Below are positions 11,180 through 21,395 of a stretch of DNA of 64,000 nt, piece by piece. The DNA comes from Oscarella lobularis. Taxonomy: Eukaryota > Porifera > Homoscleromorpha > Homosclerophorida > Oscarellidae. Position 1 is the first letter of the stretch. Each line of letters begins with the position of its first letter. A program made the position numbers and the translations under genes. The stretch covers positions 1,240,001-1,304,000 of the forward strand of contig NC_089189.1 of the NCBI RefSeq assembly GCF_947507565.1, given 5' to 3'. A model generated the notes under the pieces. The model worked only from the letters and a program-made list of their open reading frames with translations, was not told where the DNA came from and ran no database searches.

Positions 11180-11966
11180 AGCTTTCTCCCTGAAGGAGCA
11201 CGTCAACGCTCTACTTGAACCCTTCGTTCAGAGTAAGAATTATTATGATGATGATGATGACGATTCTTTTATTGCTATTATTATAGAGACTCCTTTTCTG
11301 CCCGATCCGAGTACGGTTCTTCTGATCGACATGCACGCTCAAGTCAAACCACTGAAGGAGGGCGAGTACATACGAGATCTGAGCGGAAAGGGAAATAACG
11401 CCCAGATCGTCGGCTCGCCGATTTTCAATTCCAAAGACGCGGGATGCATGAATTCGATTCAATTCGACGAACCCGACAAACTCATTGTAGCTAGCTCGCC
11501 GTCCCTCTGCATCAGAGAGCAGATCACAATCGAAGCGTGGATACAAACGGATACAGACATGGGTTATCTGCTGCTCAAAAGGGGCTCGTACGGGTTTCCT
11601 AAATTTCTTGAAAATCACGTCGTATTTTCGTATCTCCACGGTAGACAAGGTTATCCCGATTTTGTACTGGAGCAGCCAAAGGCAACTGACGGGGACTGGC
11701 ACTATTTTGCCATGACGTACGACGGAGAAGTCCTTCGATATTATCTTGACGGCGAATTGTCGAAAGAGTTGGCTAGAGTCGGTACAATTCGAGATGTTTC
11801 CGGTTCCATCATCATCGGACACTCCGAAGGATGGCGCAAAAAGGGCAGAGCGCATTTCGCTGGAAAATTCTCGGCTCTGCGCGTGTCGAATCGCGCTCGC
11901 TCTCACGACGAGATTCGCCACTCTGCCAATGTCGGAAAAGCTCTCCTTCACGGATGCAAATGGTAG
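11180..11966 (+). CDS. LamG/concanavalin-A-like protein, copy A (5' end unresolved)
   Basis: Two exons are clear: about 11180-11231 (FSLKEHVNALLEPFVQ) and 11287-11966, joined across an intron with a GAT-rich microsatellite (CAGA/GTAAGAA ... TTATAG/AGACT). The phase is correct and gives ...QKTPFLPDP. The large exon encodes a jelly-roll domain: LIDMHAQ, IRDLSGKGN, MNSIQFDEPDKL, QITIEAW, GYLLLKRGSYG, DGDWHYFAMTYDG, RYYLDGEL, IIIGHSEGW and SALRVSNRARSHDEI, typical of LamG_3/concanavalin-A-like lectin folds found in secreted proteins. This copy has no internal stops. Its signal-peptide exon, visible in copy B at 15020, was not found, so the copy may be 5'-truncated. Confidence 0.7.
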
Positions 11967-12522
11967 AAGGCAACGAGAAGTGGGCGTGAACTCATATGAG
12001 CATACTTTGTCCGTGTTATGTGTCGTGCAGTAGAGTTTTCTGTCTTAGTCTACTTTGTCTCTGAAGAATTAGAAAGCAAACAAGAACCCTGTCTGCAAAC
12101 TACCGAATCCTTTCTACGACTTTCAGCAAGAAAATTAATAGTGCAATGGTCCAAATTTGATGTACAGTAGGGCGTCAGAGGCTCAGTCCGCCACCTTCAC
12201 GAAAGACCCTCTTTGGAACATACAGTGAAGGCGAATCTAAGGTCGTACAAATCGAATCGATTTGCCCCTTGCGTAGGCTGCAACTTATTTTTCTAGGTGC
12301 GACACGTGGTTGCAGAAGACCCGTCAGTGGTCATTAGATTTGCGGAACACTTACCGTGGTGGGGTAGTCGCTCCCATTACCCGTCCTTCCTCTGTTTAAT
12401 AAGCTAGTCTACTATCTACAGTAGGTGCTATAGCGGAAGTAACTGGTGTATCATACCCACGTTTGTCGTGACTTTGATTGCGTCATTAATTAGTTAGACA
12501 AATCGCCGCATGCACCCGAACA

Positions 12523-14099
12523 ATGGCTGCCTATGAAACTGCCGCTGTCGCCACCGATCAAGCCATGGCCTCTAAGATAGGAGCGCACGTCCTTCGCGAA
12601 ATGAACGGCACGGCAGCCGACGCCGCCGTCGCCGTCGCTCTCTCGCTCGGCGTAATCAATTTCCAATCGTCCGGACTCGGCGGCGGCGGATTCCTCGTCT
12701 ACTACGACAACTCCGCCAAAGAATCGACGGCAATCAATTTCAGAGAAAAAGCCCCATCGGGCGCCTACGATTCAATGTACGACGACGTCGCCGAGAGACC
12801 AGCTCTTCTCGTGGGCGTGCCGGGCGAGCTCAAGGGTCCTGGAAAAAATACGGACGAGTCGAATGGAAGGAACTGTTCGACTTGGCCGCGAACGTCGCCG
12901 AGACGGGATTCCCCGTCACCAATTGGACCGAACGCGCTCTAGGCCTGAAAAAGGAGGACCAGTTCACCGACGAACTGGAAACGTTTCTGAAGCCAAACGA
13001 GAAGCGATTCATAGCGGAAAACGATTGGTTTTCAGCGCCGCGGCTAGGCGCGACGCTGCGCCGCATCGGCGCGCACGGCAACAGCGACATCTTCTACAAA
13101 GGCAAAATGGCACGCGACATGGTCGAAGAGCTGAACGCGGCCGGCGGCGTTTTCGCCTACGACGACTTCGCCGCGTGCGACGTCGAAGAGACGGCGACCA
13201 TTAAAACGCACTTCATGGATATGACCGTGTGCGGCGCCCCGCCCCCGTGCAGCACGCAATACCTCCTAAACATTCTATCGACGATAGGAGAGGAAGCGAC
13301 TAGTTTCGACGCCGACACGCGTCACTATGTCGGCGTCACTACATCGCCGAAGCGTTCAAGTTCGCCTTCGCGGCGAGAATGCGATTCGGCGACGCCCCGG
13401 AGGCGAAGGCGCTGTCGAACGCCTCCTGACGTCACTCGAAGCCCAATGAGTCAAAGCGAAAATCGACAAAACGACCACGCATGCGCCCGACTACTACGAC
13501 GCCTTCTACGCGCTCTCGAACGACGACGGAACGACCCACTTCTCTATCGTCGACTCGCACGGAAACGCCGTCGCCTTGACGACGACAATCGAGAGTTATT
13601 TCGGAAGTCGAATCTATTCGGAATCGCTCGGCTTTCTCTACAATTCGACCGTCGTCAATTACGCGCGTCCGGACAAGTACAATCCCGTACACAATCTCGC
13701 GCCAAATCCGATTAATTACGTACGACCCGGAAAGCGATCTCAGTCAACGACGTCACCGCTCGTTTGTATCGATCAAAAAGGCGACGTCGTCGCCGTCGTC
13801 GGCGCGTCGGGCTCTCATATGATCATAACTAGTGTCGTTTTGACGCTCGTCAAATATTTCGCGTTCGGCTATTCGCTCGCGGACGCCGTTCGCGAACCGC
13901 GCTTTCATCATCAACTCGTTCCTAACTACGTTTGCGTTCAAGAGGATTTTCCCGACGAGTGGAGGCGCGATTTCGAGAGGCGCGGACACGTCGTCGAGTG
14001 CGTGCCGCGTCGCTTGGCTGCCGTTCAGGCGATTGTGAAAACGGGAAATTCGTCGCCGTGTGCGATTATAGAAAGAAGGGCGAACCGGACGGGTTTTAG
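12523..14099 (+). pseudogene. Gamma-glutamyltransferase-like gene, multiply broken
   Basis: Unspliced sequence covering a whole GGT-family protein: ATDQAMASKIGAHVL, NGTAADAAVAVALSLG, SGLGGGGFLVYY, VGVPGELKG, then the small subunit DGTTHFSIVDSHGNAVALTT with the nucleophilic Thr (TTHFS), SYFGSRI, PGKRSQSTTSPL and VVGASGS. GGTs cleave gamma-glutamyl bonds of glutathione. The frame is lost repeatedly: one base missing after GELKG (about 12838), a 14-bp partial duplication near 13330 (GTCACTA repeated), one base missing near 13425, TGA where Trp is expected (about 13447) and two extra bases near 14038. The stop at 14097-14099 is inferred by alignment with the second copy. There is no N-terminal signal anchor as in typical eukaryotic GGTs. 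The number of lesions makes base-calling error an insufficient explanation. Confidence 0.85.
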
Positions 14100-15019
14100 G
14101 AAAGGGCGGCACGTGACTTTGACGGAATGGATGCATGTTCTTTGTGTGTCGGAAACGCGCGCGCGGGGGTGGGTCCTAACGAGGGGCCTCACTTAGAAAG
14201 GATCGCTTACGCTTTCGAGATATCGAATACAGGTCACGACAACGTCTGGAAACATCCGGAAAAGAGATTCGGTACCGTAGAAAGCGAGATGAGAGGCGTG
14301 TTCGACTCCTTCGATGGCCCTAGCTGGCCGGAGGCAAAACTGTACACCGTACACCTACGTAGGTACACGCTCTCAATTCACCTGTTCGTCTTTCTTCGTA
14401 CCTACGCGGAAACCTCCGATCGAGAAGGAGAATGTCACGTGACAGCCCTCCTCTCCTTATATGGTCACTTTCCTTTGGTCGTAATAGGCCCTTCCTAAAT
14501 TGACATATCGTCCAATCTCGCGGATAAATATAGCGCTATGAGACTATAGCGGTAGACGATCCTTATCAGCGCGGTTATGCTCAACGAACCTTCGACCGGA
14601 CCGTTTATGACCATTTGGCTCAAACACTCTAGTATCCTGCAAATAGATAATAGAGGAACTCCTGGTGATCGGTGACAAAACGCAGAGATAGCAAATCGAC
14701 CTAGCACTCACCCAAAGCACCCTCTCTCGAACTTACTGCATGAGTCATCGCTTCAAGTTGTGTTGCTCTTGTGTTGCACAGGAGTAGACAATGTCTCGGC
14801 TCCTGGACACCTCGAAGAAACATCTCAATCAATACGAGGGTGTTCAGTGTACATTGTTCCTATATAGAAACTTCCAATTGTATACTCAGTGTCGCAATCG
14901 ACGTAGCTCCAGCTGGAACATTATTAATTAAATTAATCTAGCGCATTGGCTAGGCTATAAGGCTCAGTCCAAAGCACAAACCCATCACTTGAACCGTTCA
15001 CACGAAGCTGGCAACAACA
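14100..15019. other. Spacer, partly duplicated downstream
   Basis: About 14130-14480 recurs in shortened form at 16880-17180 (3' flank of the GGT copies). The sequence around 14490-14530 (CCTAAATTGACATATCGTCC, TCTCGCGGATAAATATAG) recurs at about 17285 and 17385. No gene is supported. 14930-15019 is the likely promoter and leader of LamG copy B. Confidence 0.5.
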
Positions 15020-16016
15020 ATGAAAAGATCGCTGTGGATTCAAGTTGCTTTCGTCTATTTTGCTGCCACCGCAGCTGCTCCGGTCGAAGACGACAAATCT
15101 GGACCATCCGCTTCGGTTGAGTAACAGAGTCGACTATGACTATAGCTCCGAATTGATTTTATCACATGCAGGAAGTCGGCGACGCCCTCGTTAAATATTT
15201 CTCCCTGAAGGAGCACGTCAACGCTCTACTTGAACCCTTCGCTCAGAGTAAGAATTATTTTTTGAACGATCGAAGACGTAGCGTACTTCTTACGAACCTG
15301 GGACGACAGGCCAATTAATAACTACATATCTTATAAGGACTCCTTTTCTGCCCGATCCGAGTACGGTTCTTCTGATCGACATGTACGCTCAAACTAGAAA
15401 GCTGAAAGCGGGCGAGTTTATACGAGATCTGAGCGGAAAGGGAAATCACGCCAAGATCGTCGGCTCGCCGATTTTCAATTCCAAAGACGCGGGATGCATG
15501 AATTCGATACAATTCGACAAACCCGACAAACTCTATGCAGCTAACTCGGCGTCCCTCCGCATCACATGGCAGATCACAATCGAAGCGTGGGTGCAAACGA
15601 CTACAGACATGGGCTATCTGCTGCTCAAAGGGGGCTCTTACGGGTTCCCCAAATTTCTTGCAAATCACGTCGTATTTTCGTATCTCAACGGCAAACAAGG
15701 TTATCCCAATTTTTCACTGGAGCAGCCAAAGGCAACTGACGGGGACTGGCACTATTTTGCCATGACGTACGACGGAAAAACCCTTCGATATTACCTTGAC
15801 GGCGAATTGTAGAAAGAGTTGGCTAGAGTCGGTACCATTCAAACTACGGCCAATCGCATTATCATCGGACACTCCGAAGGATGGCACAATAATGGCAAAA
15901 CGAATTTCGCTGGAAAATTCTCGGCTCTGCGCGTGTCGAATCGCGCTCGCTCTCACGACGAGATTCGCCACTCTGCCAATGTCGGAAAAGCTCTCCTTCA
16001 CGGATGCAAATGGTAG
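15020..16016 (+). pseudogene. LamG-like secreted protein, copy B, with nonsense codon
   Basis: Exon 1 (15020-15115) encodes a signal peptide (MKRSLWIQVAFVYFAATAAA) and PVEDDKSGPSAS. Exon 2 (15172-15247) encodes EVGDALVKYFSLKEHVNALL. Exon 3 begins about 15338. The domain is nearly identical to copy A (IRDLSGKGN, QITIEAW, DGDWHYFAMTYDG). Two lesions are visible. First, TCG has become TAG at 15810-15812 within DGELSKEL; the frame continues unchanged to 16016. Second, the third exon's acceptor is altered (copy A ATAG/AGACT; here ATAAG/GACT), which drops one base and would shift frame even if spliced. The signal-peptide exon shows that the family is secreted. Confidence 0.75.
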
Positions 16017-17180
16017 ATCTAAGGCAACGAGAAGTGGGCGTGGACTCGTATGAGCATACTTTGTCCGTGATTTGTGTCGTGTAGTCGCGTTTTTCTGTTG
16101 TTGTCTAGTCTGTCTCTGAAGAATAAGAAAGCAAACACCTGTCTACGAACTACCGAATCATTTTTCACTGTAGGCAGAAAAACTAATGTCATGGTAATCA
16201 GAGGCTCGAACTGATTTGCTATCTCAAAGCGAAAATCGACAAAACGACCACGCATGCGCCCGACTACTACGACGCTTTCTACGCGCTCTCGAACGACGAC
16301 GGAACGACCCACTTCTCTATCGTCGACTCGCACGGCAACGCCGTCGCCTTGACGACGACAATCGAGAATCATTTCGGAAGTCGAATCTCTTCGGAATCGC
16401 TCGGCTTTCTCTACAATTTGACCGTCGTCAATTTCTCGCGTCCGGACAAGTACGATCCCGTATACGATCTCGCGCCAAATCCGATTAACTACGTACACCC
16501 GACGTCAAGGCTCGTTTTTATCGATCGAAAAGGCGACGTCGTCGCCGTCGTCGGCGCGTCGGGCTCGTCAAATATTTCGCGTTTCGCTATTCGCTCGCGG
16601 ACGCCGAACCGCGCTTTCATCATCAACTCGTTCCTAACTACGTTTGCCAGTGCGTTCAAGAGGATTTTCCCGACGAGTGGAGGCGCGATTTCGAGAGGCG
16701 CGGGCACGTCGTCGAGTGCGCGCCGCGTCGCTTGGCCGCCGTTCAGGCGATTGTGAACGGGAAATTCGTCGCCGTGTGCGATTGTAGGAAGAAAGGCGTA
16801 CCGGACGGGTTTTAGAAAGGAGATAGATGCGCGGCACGTGACTTTGATAGAACGGTTGCATCATAGATATTAGGTTTCATCAGGTTGCATGTTCGTTTGT
16901 GTCGGAAGTCGGAAACTGCGCGCGCGAGAGTACGTGGGTCCTAACGAGGGGCCCCAGAACGAAGCGACTGCTTACGCTATCCAGCGATCGAATACAGAAG
17001 ATGGTCAGGTCACGACAACGTCTGAAAACATCCGGAAAAGGAATTCGGTACCGTAGAAAGCGAGATGAGAGACGCGTTCGACTCTTTTCTGGAGGCCTAG
17101 CCGGAGGCAAAACTCTACTCTCTCAATTCACCTGTTCGACTTTGAATCCTCTCACACCGATCGAGAAGGAGAGTGTCACG
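15172..17180 (+). repeat. Second copy of the LamG-GGT segmental duplication
   Basis: LamG exons, the shared stretch after the LamG stop (GGCAACGAGAAGTGGGCGTG), the GGT small subunit and the GGT 3' flank occur in the same order as at 11180-14330. A deletion of about 1.2 kb removes the GGT large subunit. The duplicated sides differ by substitutions and small indels. Confidence 0.75.
16205..16815 (+). pseudogene. 3' fragment of a second gamma-glutamyltransferase copy
   Basis: Starts abruptly at the position equivalent to about 13450 of the first copy (KAKIDKTTTHAPDYYD) and keeps TTHFSIVDSHGNAVALTT, NHFGSRI and the last residues VNGKFVAV...KKGVPDGF before the stop at 16813-16815. The large subunit is absent. 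A deletion removes the PGKR loop (YVHP-TSRLVFIDRK), and another after VVGASGS removes the IIT helix and shifts frame. It lies about 190 bp after LamG copy B, mirroring the LamG-GGT order at 11-14 kb, so it arose in the same segmental duplication. Confidence 0.85.
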
Positions 17181-17894
17181 TAACGTATTTGATGACGCAC
17201 GAGGGGCGTGGCGTAAACATAAGCACGCGACGGCTACAGGGGGCCCCATTCGCGCCTTCGCTGCACGAGCTTCGCTTCCTAATAAACACTTCCTAAAATG
17301 ACATACCGTCCAATCTCACGGCAGAATCTCGCCGGGAGGGGGGGTATTGCCCTCTTTTGGTCTTAATTTAATACAGTAGACACTTCCTAACTTGACCACA
17401 TCCATCCAATCTCGCGGATAAGTATAGAGAAGTCAATATATCCTCAACGGCAGACGATCCTTATGGCATTCGGAAGTCCCGCTGTTCGATGACAGAAAGC
17501 AGAGATAGTAGATCGACTCGACCCATACGCTAGCAGTCACCCAAATTAAGCGCGAGTCCCTCACTCGAACTCGAACCTTATAACCGCGGCGCGGTGCATG
17601 CGTGTCAAGACGAAATGACCACCAGATCGGACCCGGACCATGACTGGCTCTGCATGGGGGATTGATTTTGTGACATGCAGGAAGTCGGCGAACAAATATT
17701 TTTCCCCTCAGCCAGATGTCCTTCATGACTATTTCGGGTAGGATAGGATACTAAGCCTTTCCGCAGCACCGACAATTGAGGTTTCTGGTAACAGGGATCG
17801 ATGCGTGCAGGCCCTCCCAAGGGAGATAAAAGCCAGATGCAGGCAGCGTCTATCTCAAATACGCCCAGCGGTCAATGCCCTTCCGAGTAGACCA
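16816..17894. other. Spacer upstream of the first Kelch receptor kinase
   Basis: Contains the shared GGT 3' flank (to about 17180) and two copies of the CTTCCTAA...TCCAATCTC motif (about 17285 and 17385). A near-copy of the LamG exon-2 acceptor (GACATGCAGGAAGTCGGCGA at about 17671-17690) suggests a further LamG remnant. No gene is called. Confidence 0.5.
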
Positions 17895-20800
17895 ATGCAT
17901 TCTCTCGTTTATCCGTTAGTGCTCTGGTCGGCCGTTTTCTGTGGCATTCGTGGAGAAACGACAAACAGCGATCAGTGGCAAACGACGTTTGGAAAATTCT
18001 CACCCTGGAACCTAAATCAGCCTCAGGCAAAATTTCTTTACACCAATCTATACGACAACACCCTACCTCGACACACGTCGACTTACAAACGAAACGCGAC
18101 GTCGTCGCAAGCCAAAACTCGCCTTCTGTTCGTCGACTTGCATGGCGTTTCGTGGAGTTACTGCCCAAGGACAGCTTCGTGGACAAGGCTTCCCGGAGAC
18201 GAACGTTCGTTGAAACACTTCGACCAATTGTACGGAAACTCGTTTACCAGTCTTTGCGAAACTCGAATTATTGCTTTTGCTGGAACTCGCGTTAGGGAGT
18301 GGGGTGGATCCTACGAAGCGTGGTTGTTCAACGGCCCCAACGAAGAGTGGACTCATCTAACGTTCACGACAGAAGTTCCTCCGGCTCGCCTTGGTCACAA
18401 GGCGTTCGCTCACAGCGGAAACGATAGCACGTGCCAGTGCAAAGAGTCACTATTTATCTATGGTGGCACATCGCCTGAAACACGCGACCTTCTACAGGAT
18501 TTCTGGAAGCTACAGTGCGTAGACGATAGAAATGAGCAAAACATGAAATATCGCTGGGTCAAAATAAACACCAATTTGGGGCCACTAGTTCGGTATCCAT
18601 CAAACCATCTACTTCCATTCTCAGTGAACAATACGCACATTTATTGGCTAACACTGAGCAACCAAAGCGTGTGGATTTTTGACGTAATCACAAAAGCTTG
18701 GTCTTCTGCAGATATTGAATTTTCTTGTCCATCCTACAAAGCAATTTTACAGTTCGAAAAATTAGAGACAGGCCCAGAGTCAGAGGAAACAGTTTACTTG
18801 AAAGAAAATAAGCTTCTTCTGTTCAAAATAAGCAGCACGGGGCTAGGATTGTTTGACGTAAATCAAAATCAATTTCAATGCATCAGCTTATTTGAGTCTT
18901 CAGACTTCAATAGCATCTACATGTATCTTACGGTAATAAAAAATAAATTACTATTTCTAAAGTTTCAAGATAGCATTATAAGAGCATTGGAAATTAATTT
19001 GAAAGATTTCCTTCAGGTGTTTAAGAAAACCAATGAATCACAGTCAAGACATGAAATCAGAAGCACTGCATTCGTAGACAGGAGTCCTCTACTAATGTGG
19101 AACGCCAGGTTGGTCAGTATCAGCGACAATCTTTGGTATCTAATGCAAGAAAATCAAAAAAAGTTAGAAATGTGGCGATTTGAACTAGATTCGCTAATGT
19201 GGACGTTGTACGATCCCGATCAGATGCCAGGAATAAATCAGGGAATGATTGACATTACCGAAAACCCCATTTGCCGCATCCCTATATATAGTATCATCGG
19301 CCCCCCTAAAAAATGTTATCGCGCGGCATCGTTCGAAGCAGCGTATTCAGTGACAAAAACTAAAGACGTGGCTTTCTTCGGCAGTAGTCACGGATTTCAT
19401 GAAAAGGGCCGTGACGATCTTTGGATCTATAGAGTGAAACGAAGACAATGGACAAGAGTTGTCCCTGACGGATTCGCTCCACAAAAACTATCTTCGTACG
19501 CAACGATGGCTTCGATGAGCAACGGATCGCTGCTCCTATTCGGTGGCATAGACGGAAGAAACAGCTCCCTGTGGATGGCAACGATCAATTATGAACGAAA
19601 GAATGCAACTTGGAAAAGACTTTGCTGCGACGGTAGCAAGCAGATGCCACAGCCGACGAATCGACTGCAACAATGGTCGAGCGCATTCTGGAATAACTCC
19701 TTGTTTGTGTACTTTGGTCATAAGATAAACGAGTGGAACCTCTTAAGAATGGGTGACACGTTGTACCAGTTATTTGCCCCTACGGATTTGTCTTGCAATT
19801 GGAATATGTATCATACCAATATTGGCAGCGGCAATCTAACGTGGCAGATAAAGGAAATGCCGCCGAGAAATACATGCGGGTGGTCGAGTCAGGCGTACGG
19901 CCGCTTTGCTTTTACAGAAGACAATTATTACTATCTTGTGGCAGACCTAAGCAAAGCAACATGGAAAGATAAAATCGTGAGGCCGCTCCCGGAACGTTTG
20001 CGTAATCTAATAGTCGCCAGCGACAACAAACTATTTACAGTCGGAACAACGACGCTACAAAGTGGAAACAGATCTGCAATTATAAGCATAAGAAGCATCG
20101 AACTTGAAAAGTGCAAACCAGGAATGTATAGTCCTCAATATAGTTTCTATGAGTGTCGCTCCTGTCCAAAGGGACAGTATAGCGATAAATACGGAGCGGT
20201 CAACTGCACCTATTGTCCAAATGGTTTTGTAACCACGTCAACGGGCTCAATATCAATAAAAAATTGCACGTGTGCCCCCAAGTCTTGCGTTCACGGAACA
20301 TGCATCGTTCAAACCGACTACACGACAATCTGCGTTTGCAACGCCGGATTCACGGGCAAAGGGTGCGAAACACCGACTATGTATCTCATCGGCATTGGAA
20401 CAGTAGTCGGACTTCTACTCGTCTTCATGTTCTACTACTGCCTGAAGCGTGTGAAAAGGCATAAGAAAGTGGCCCAGTACACGAGAATCGAATTGGAGAT
20501 GGCCGAGCAAACAGTAGAACAGTTGTCAAGCATTTGGTCGGTCAACTCTGACGAAGTCAAGTTCGAGCGTGTGATTGGACAAGGAGCGTTTGGTGACGTG
20601 TGGACCGCTCAATATCGCGATCAAACCGTTGCCGTAAAAATTCTCAAAATAAAAGCGGAAGACTGCACCGACGAACAACTAGAAGAATTCAAAGACGAAA
20701 GCGATTTGCTTCGGTCGATTTTTCACGCAAACATCGTTCGCTTCATCGGCACCGGAAAGACGGATGAAAATAAGCCGTTTATCGTTTTGGAATACATGGA

Positions 20801-21395
20801 GAGGGGATCAGTGCGAAACGAGTTGGACAGCAAATACGCCCATCAGCAAATGGAAGTCTCTCTTAAAGTGAGATACGCCCTGGATGCGGCAAAGGGAATG
20901 CGTCATCTTCACAAAATCAATCGCATGCATCGCGATCTCAAGTGCGACAACCTTCTCATCAACGACAAAGGAACGGTCAAAGTCGCCGATTTGGGTTGCA
21001 CGAAAATTGCACCGAAGATCAGCGACGATGACGATAGCGAGGCTCGTGGATCGCGCGCCGTGGGCACAGCACTGTTTAGAGCTCCCGAAATAATTCGCGG
21101 CGAAGCGTACAACATCGCCGTCGACGTTTACAGCTACGGGATAACATTGTGGGAAATCATGACGGCGAAGTACCCCTATGTCGAAAAATTTGAGCAAAAG
21201 CTAACGGTGACCGACATTTTGGATCTAGTGGTCAACACTGGCGTGCGACCTGAAATTCCCGTTCATTGCACGGAGGATTTGACAAAACTCGCCATATCAT
21301 GCTGGAATGAGAATCCGCTTGAACGACCAACTTTCGAAAAGATCGTTCCGACGCTGGAAGGAATCTGGCTGTCACAAGTCAAAAACGACAAATAA
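17895..21395 (+). CDS. Kelch-ectodomain receptor kinase, single-exon, about 1166 aa
   Basis: I chose the internal Met at 17895 over the ORF's first Met because it opens a signal peptide (MHSLVYPLVLWSAVFCGIRG). The extracellular part (about residues 25-770) has Kelch-type blades, for example LGHKAFAHSG...LFIYGG, SYATMASMSNGSLLLFGG and QQWSSAFWNNSLFVYFG. Next come a Cys-rich ephrin-receptor-like segment (CRSCPKGQYSDKYGAVNC, TYCPNGF), an EGF-like module (CVHGTCIV...CVCNAGFTGKGC), one membrane helix (YLIGIGTVVGLLLVFMFYY, about residue 830) and a cytoplasmic kinase. Kinase motifs are GQGAFGDVW, VAVKILK, HRDLKCDNLLI, GTALFRAPEI, YGITLWEIM and CWNENPLERPTF, placing it in the TKL group. The metal-binding DFG reads DLG. 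There are no introns, unlike its neighbours. Ligand and substrate are unknown. Confidence 0.85.
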   Translation: MHSLVYPLVLWSAVFCGIRGETTNSDQWQTTFGKFSPWNLNQPQAKFLYTNLYDNTLPRHTSTYKRNATSSQAKTRLLFVDLHGVSWSYCPRTASWTRLPGDERSLKHFDQLYGNSFTSLCETRIIAFAGTRVREWGGSYEAWLFNGPNEEWTHLTFTTEVPPARLGHKAFAHSGNDSTCQCKESLFIYGGTSPETRDLLQDFWKLQCVDDRNEQNMKYRWVKINTNLGPLVRYPSNHLLPFSVNNTHIYWLTLSNQSVWIFDVITKAWSSADIEFSCPSYKAILQFEKLETGPESEETVYLKENKLLLFKISSTGLGLFDVNQNQFQCISLFESSDFNSIYMYLTVIKNKLLFLKFQDSIIRALEINLKDFLQVFKKTNESQSRHEIRSTAFVDRSPLLMWNARLVSISDNLWYLMQENQKKLEMWRFELDSLMWTLYDPDQMPGINQGMIDITENPICRIPIYSIIGPPKKCYRAASFEAAYSVTKTKDVAFFGSSHGFHEKGRDDLWIYRVKRRQWTRVVPDGFAPQKLSSYATMASMSNGSLLLFGGIDGRNSSLWMATINYERKNATWKRLCCDGSKQMPQPTNRLQQWSSAFWNNSLFVYFGHKINEWNLLRMGDTLYQLFAPTDLSCNWNMYHTNIGSGNLTWQIKEMPPRNTCGWSSQAYGRFAFTEDNYYYLVADLSKATWKDKIVRPLPERLRNLIVASDNKLFTVGTTTLQSGNRSAIISIRSIELEKCKPGMYSPQYSFYECRSCPKGQYSDKYGAVNCTYCPNGFVTTSTGSISIKNCTCAPKSCVHGTCIVQTDYTTICVCNAGFTGKGCETPTMYLIGIGTVVGLLLVFMFYYCLKRVKRHKKVAQYTRIELEMAEQTVEQLSSIWSVNSDEVKFERVIGQGAFGDVWTAQYRDQTVAVKILKIKAEDCTDEQLEEFKDESDLLRSIFHANIVRFIGTGKTDENKPFIVLEYMERGSVRNELDSKYAHQQMEVSLKVRYALDAAKGMRHLHKINRMHRDLKCDNLLINDKGTVKVADLGCTKIAPKISDDDDSEARGSRAVGTALFRAPEIIRGEAYNIAVDVYSYGITLWEIMTAKYPYVEKFEQKLTVTDILDLVVNTGVRPEIPVHCTEDLTKLAISCWNENPLERPTFEKIVPTLEGIWLSQVKNDK

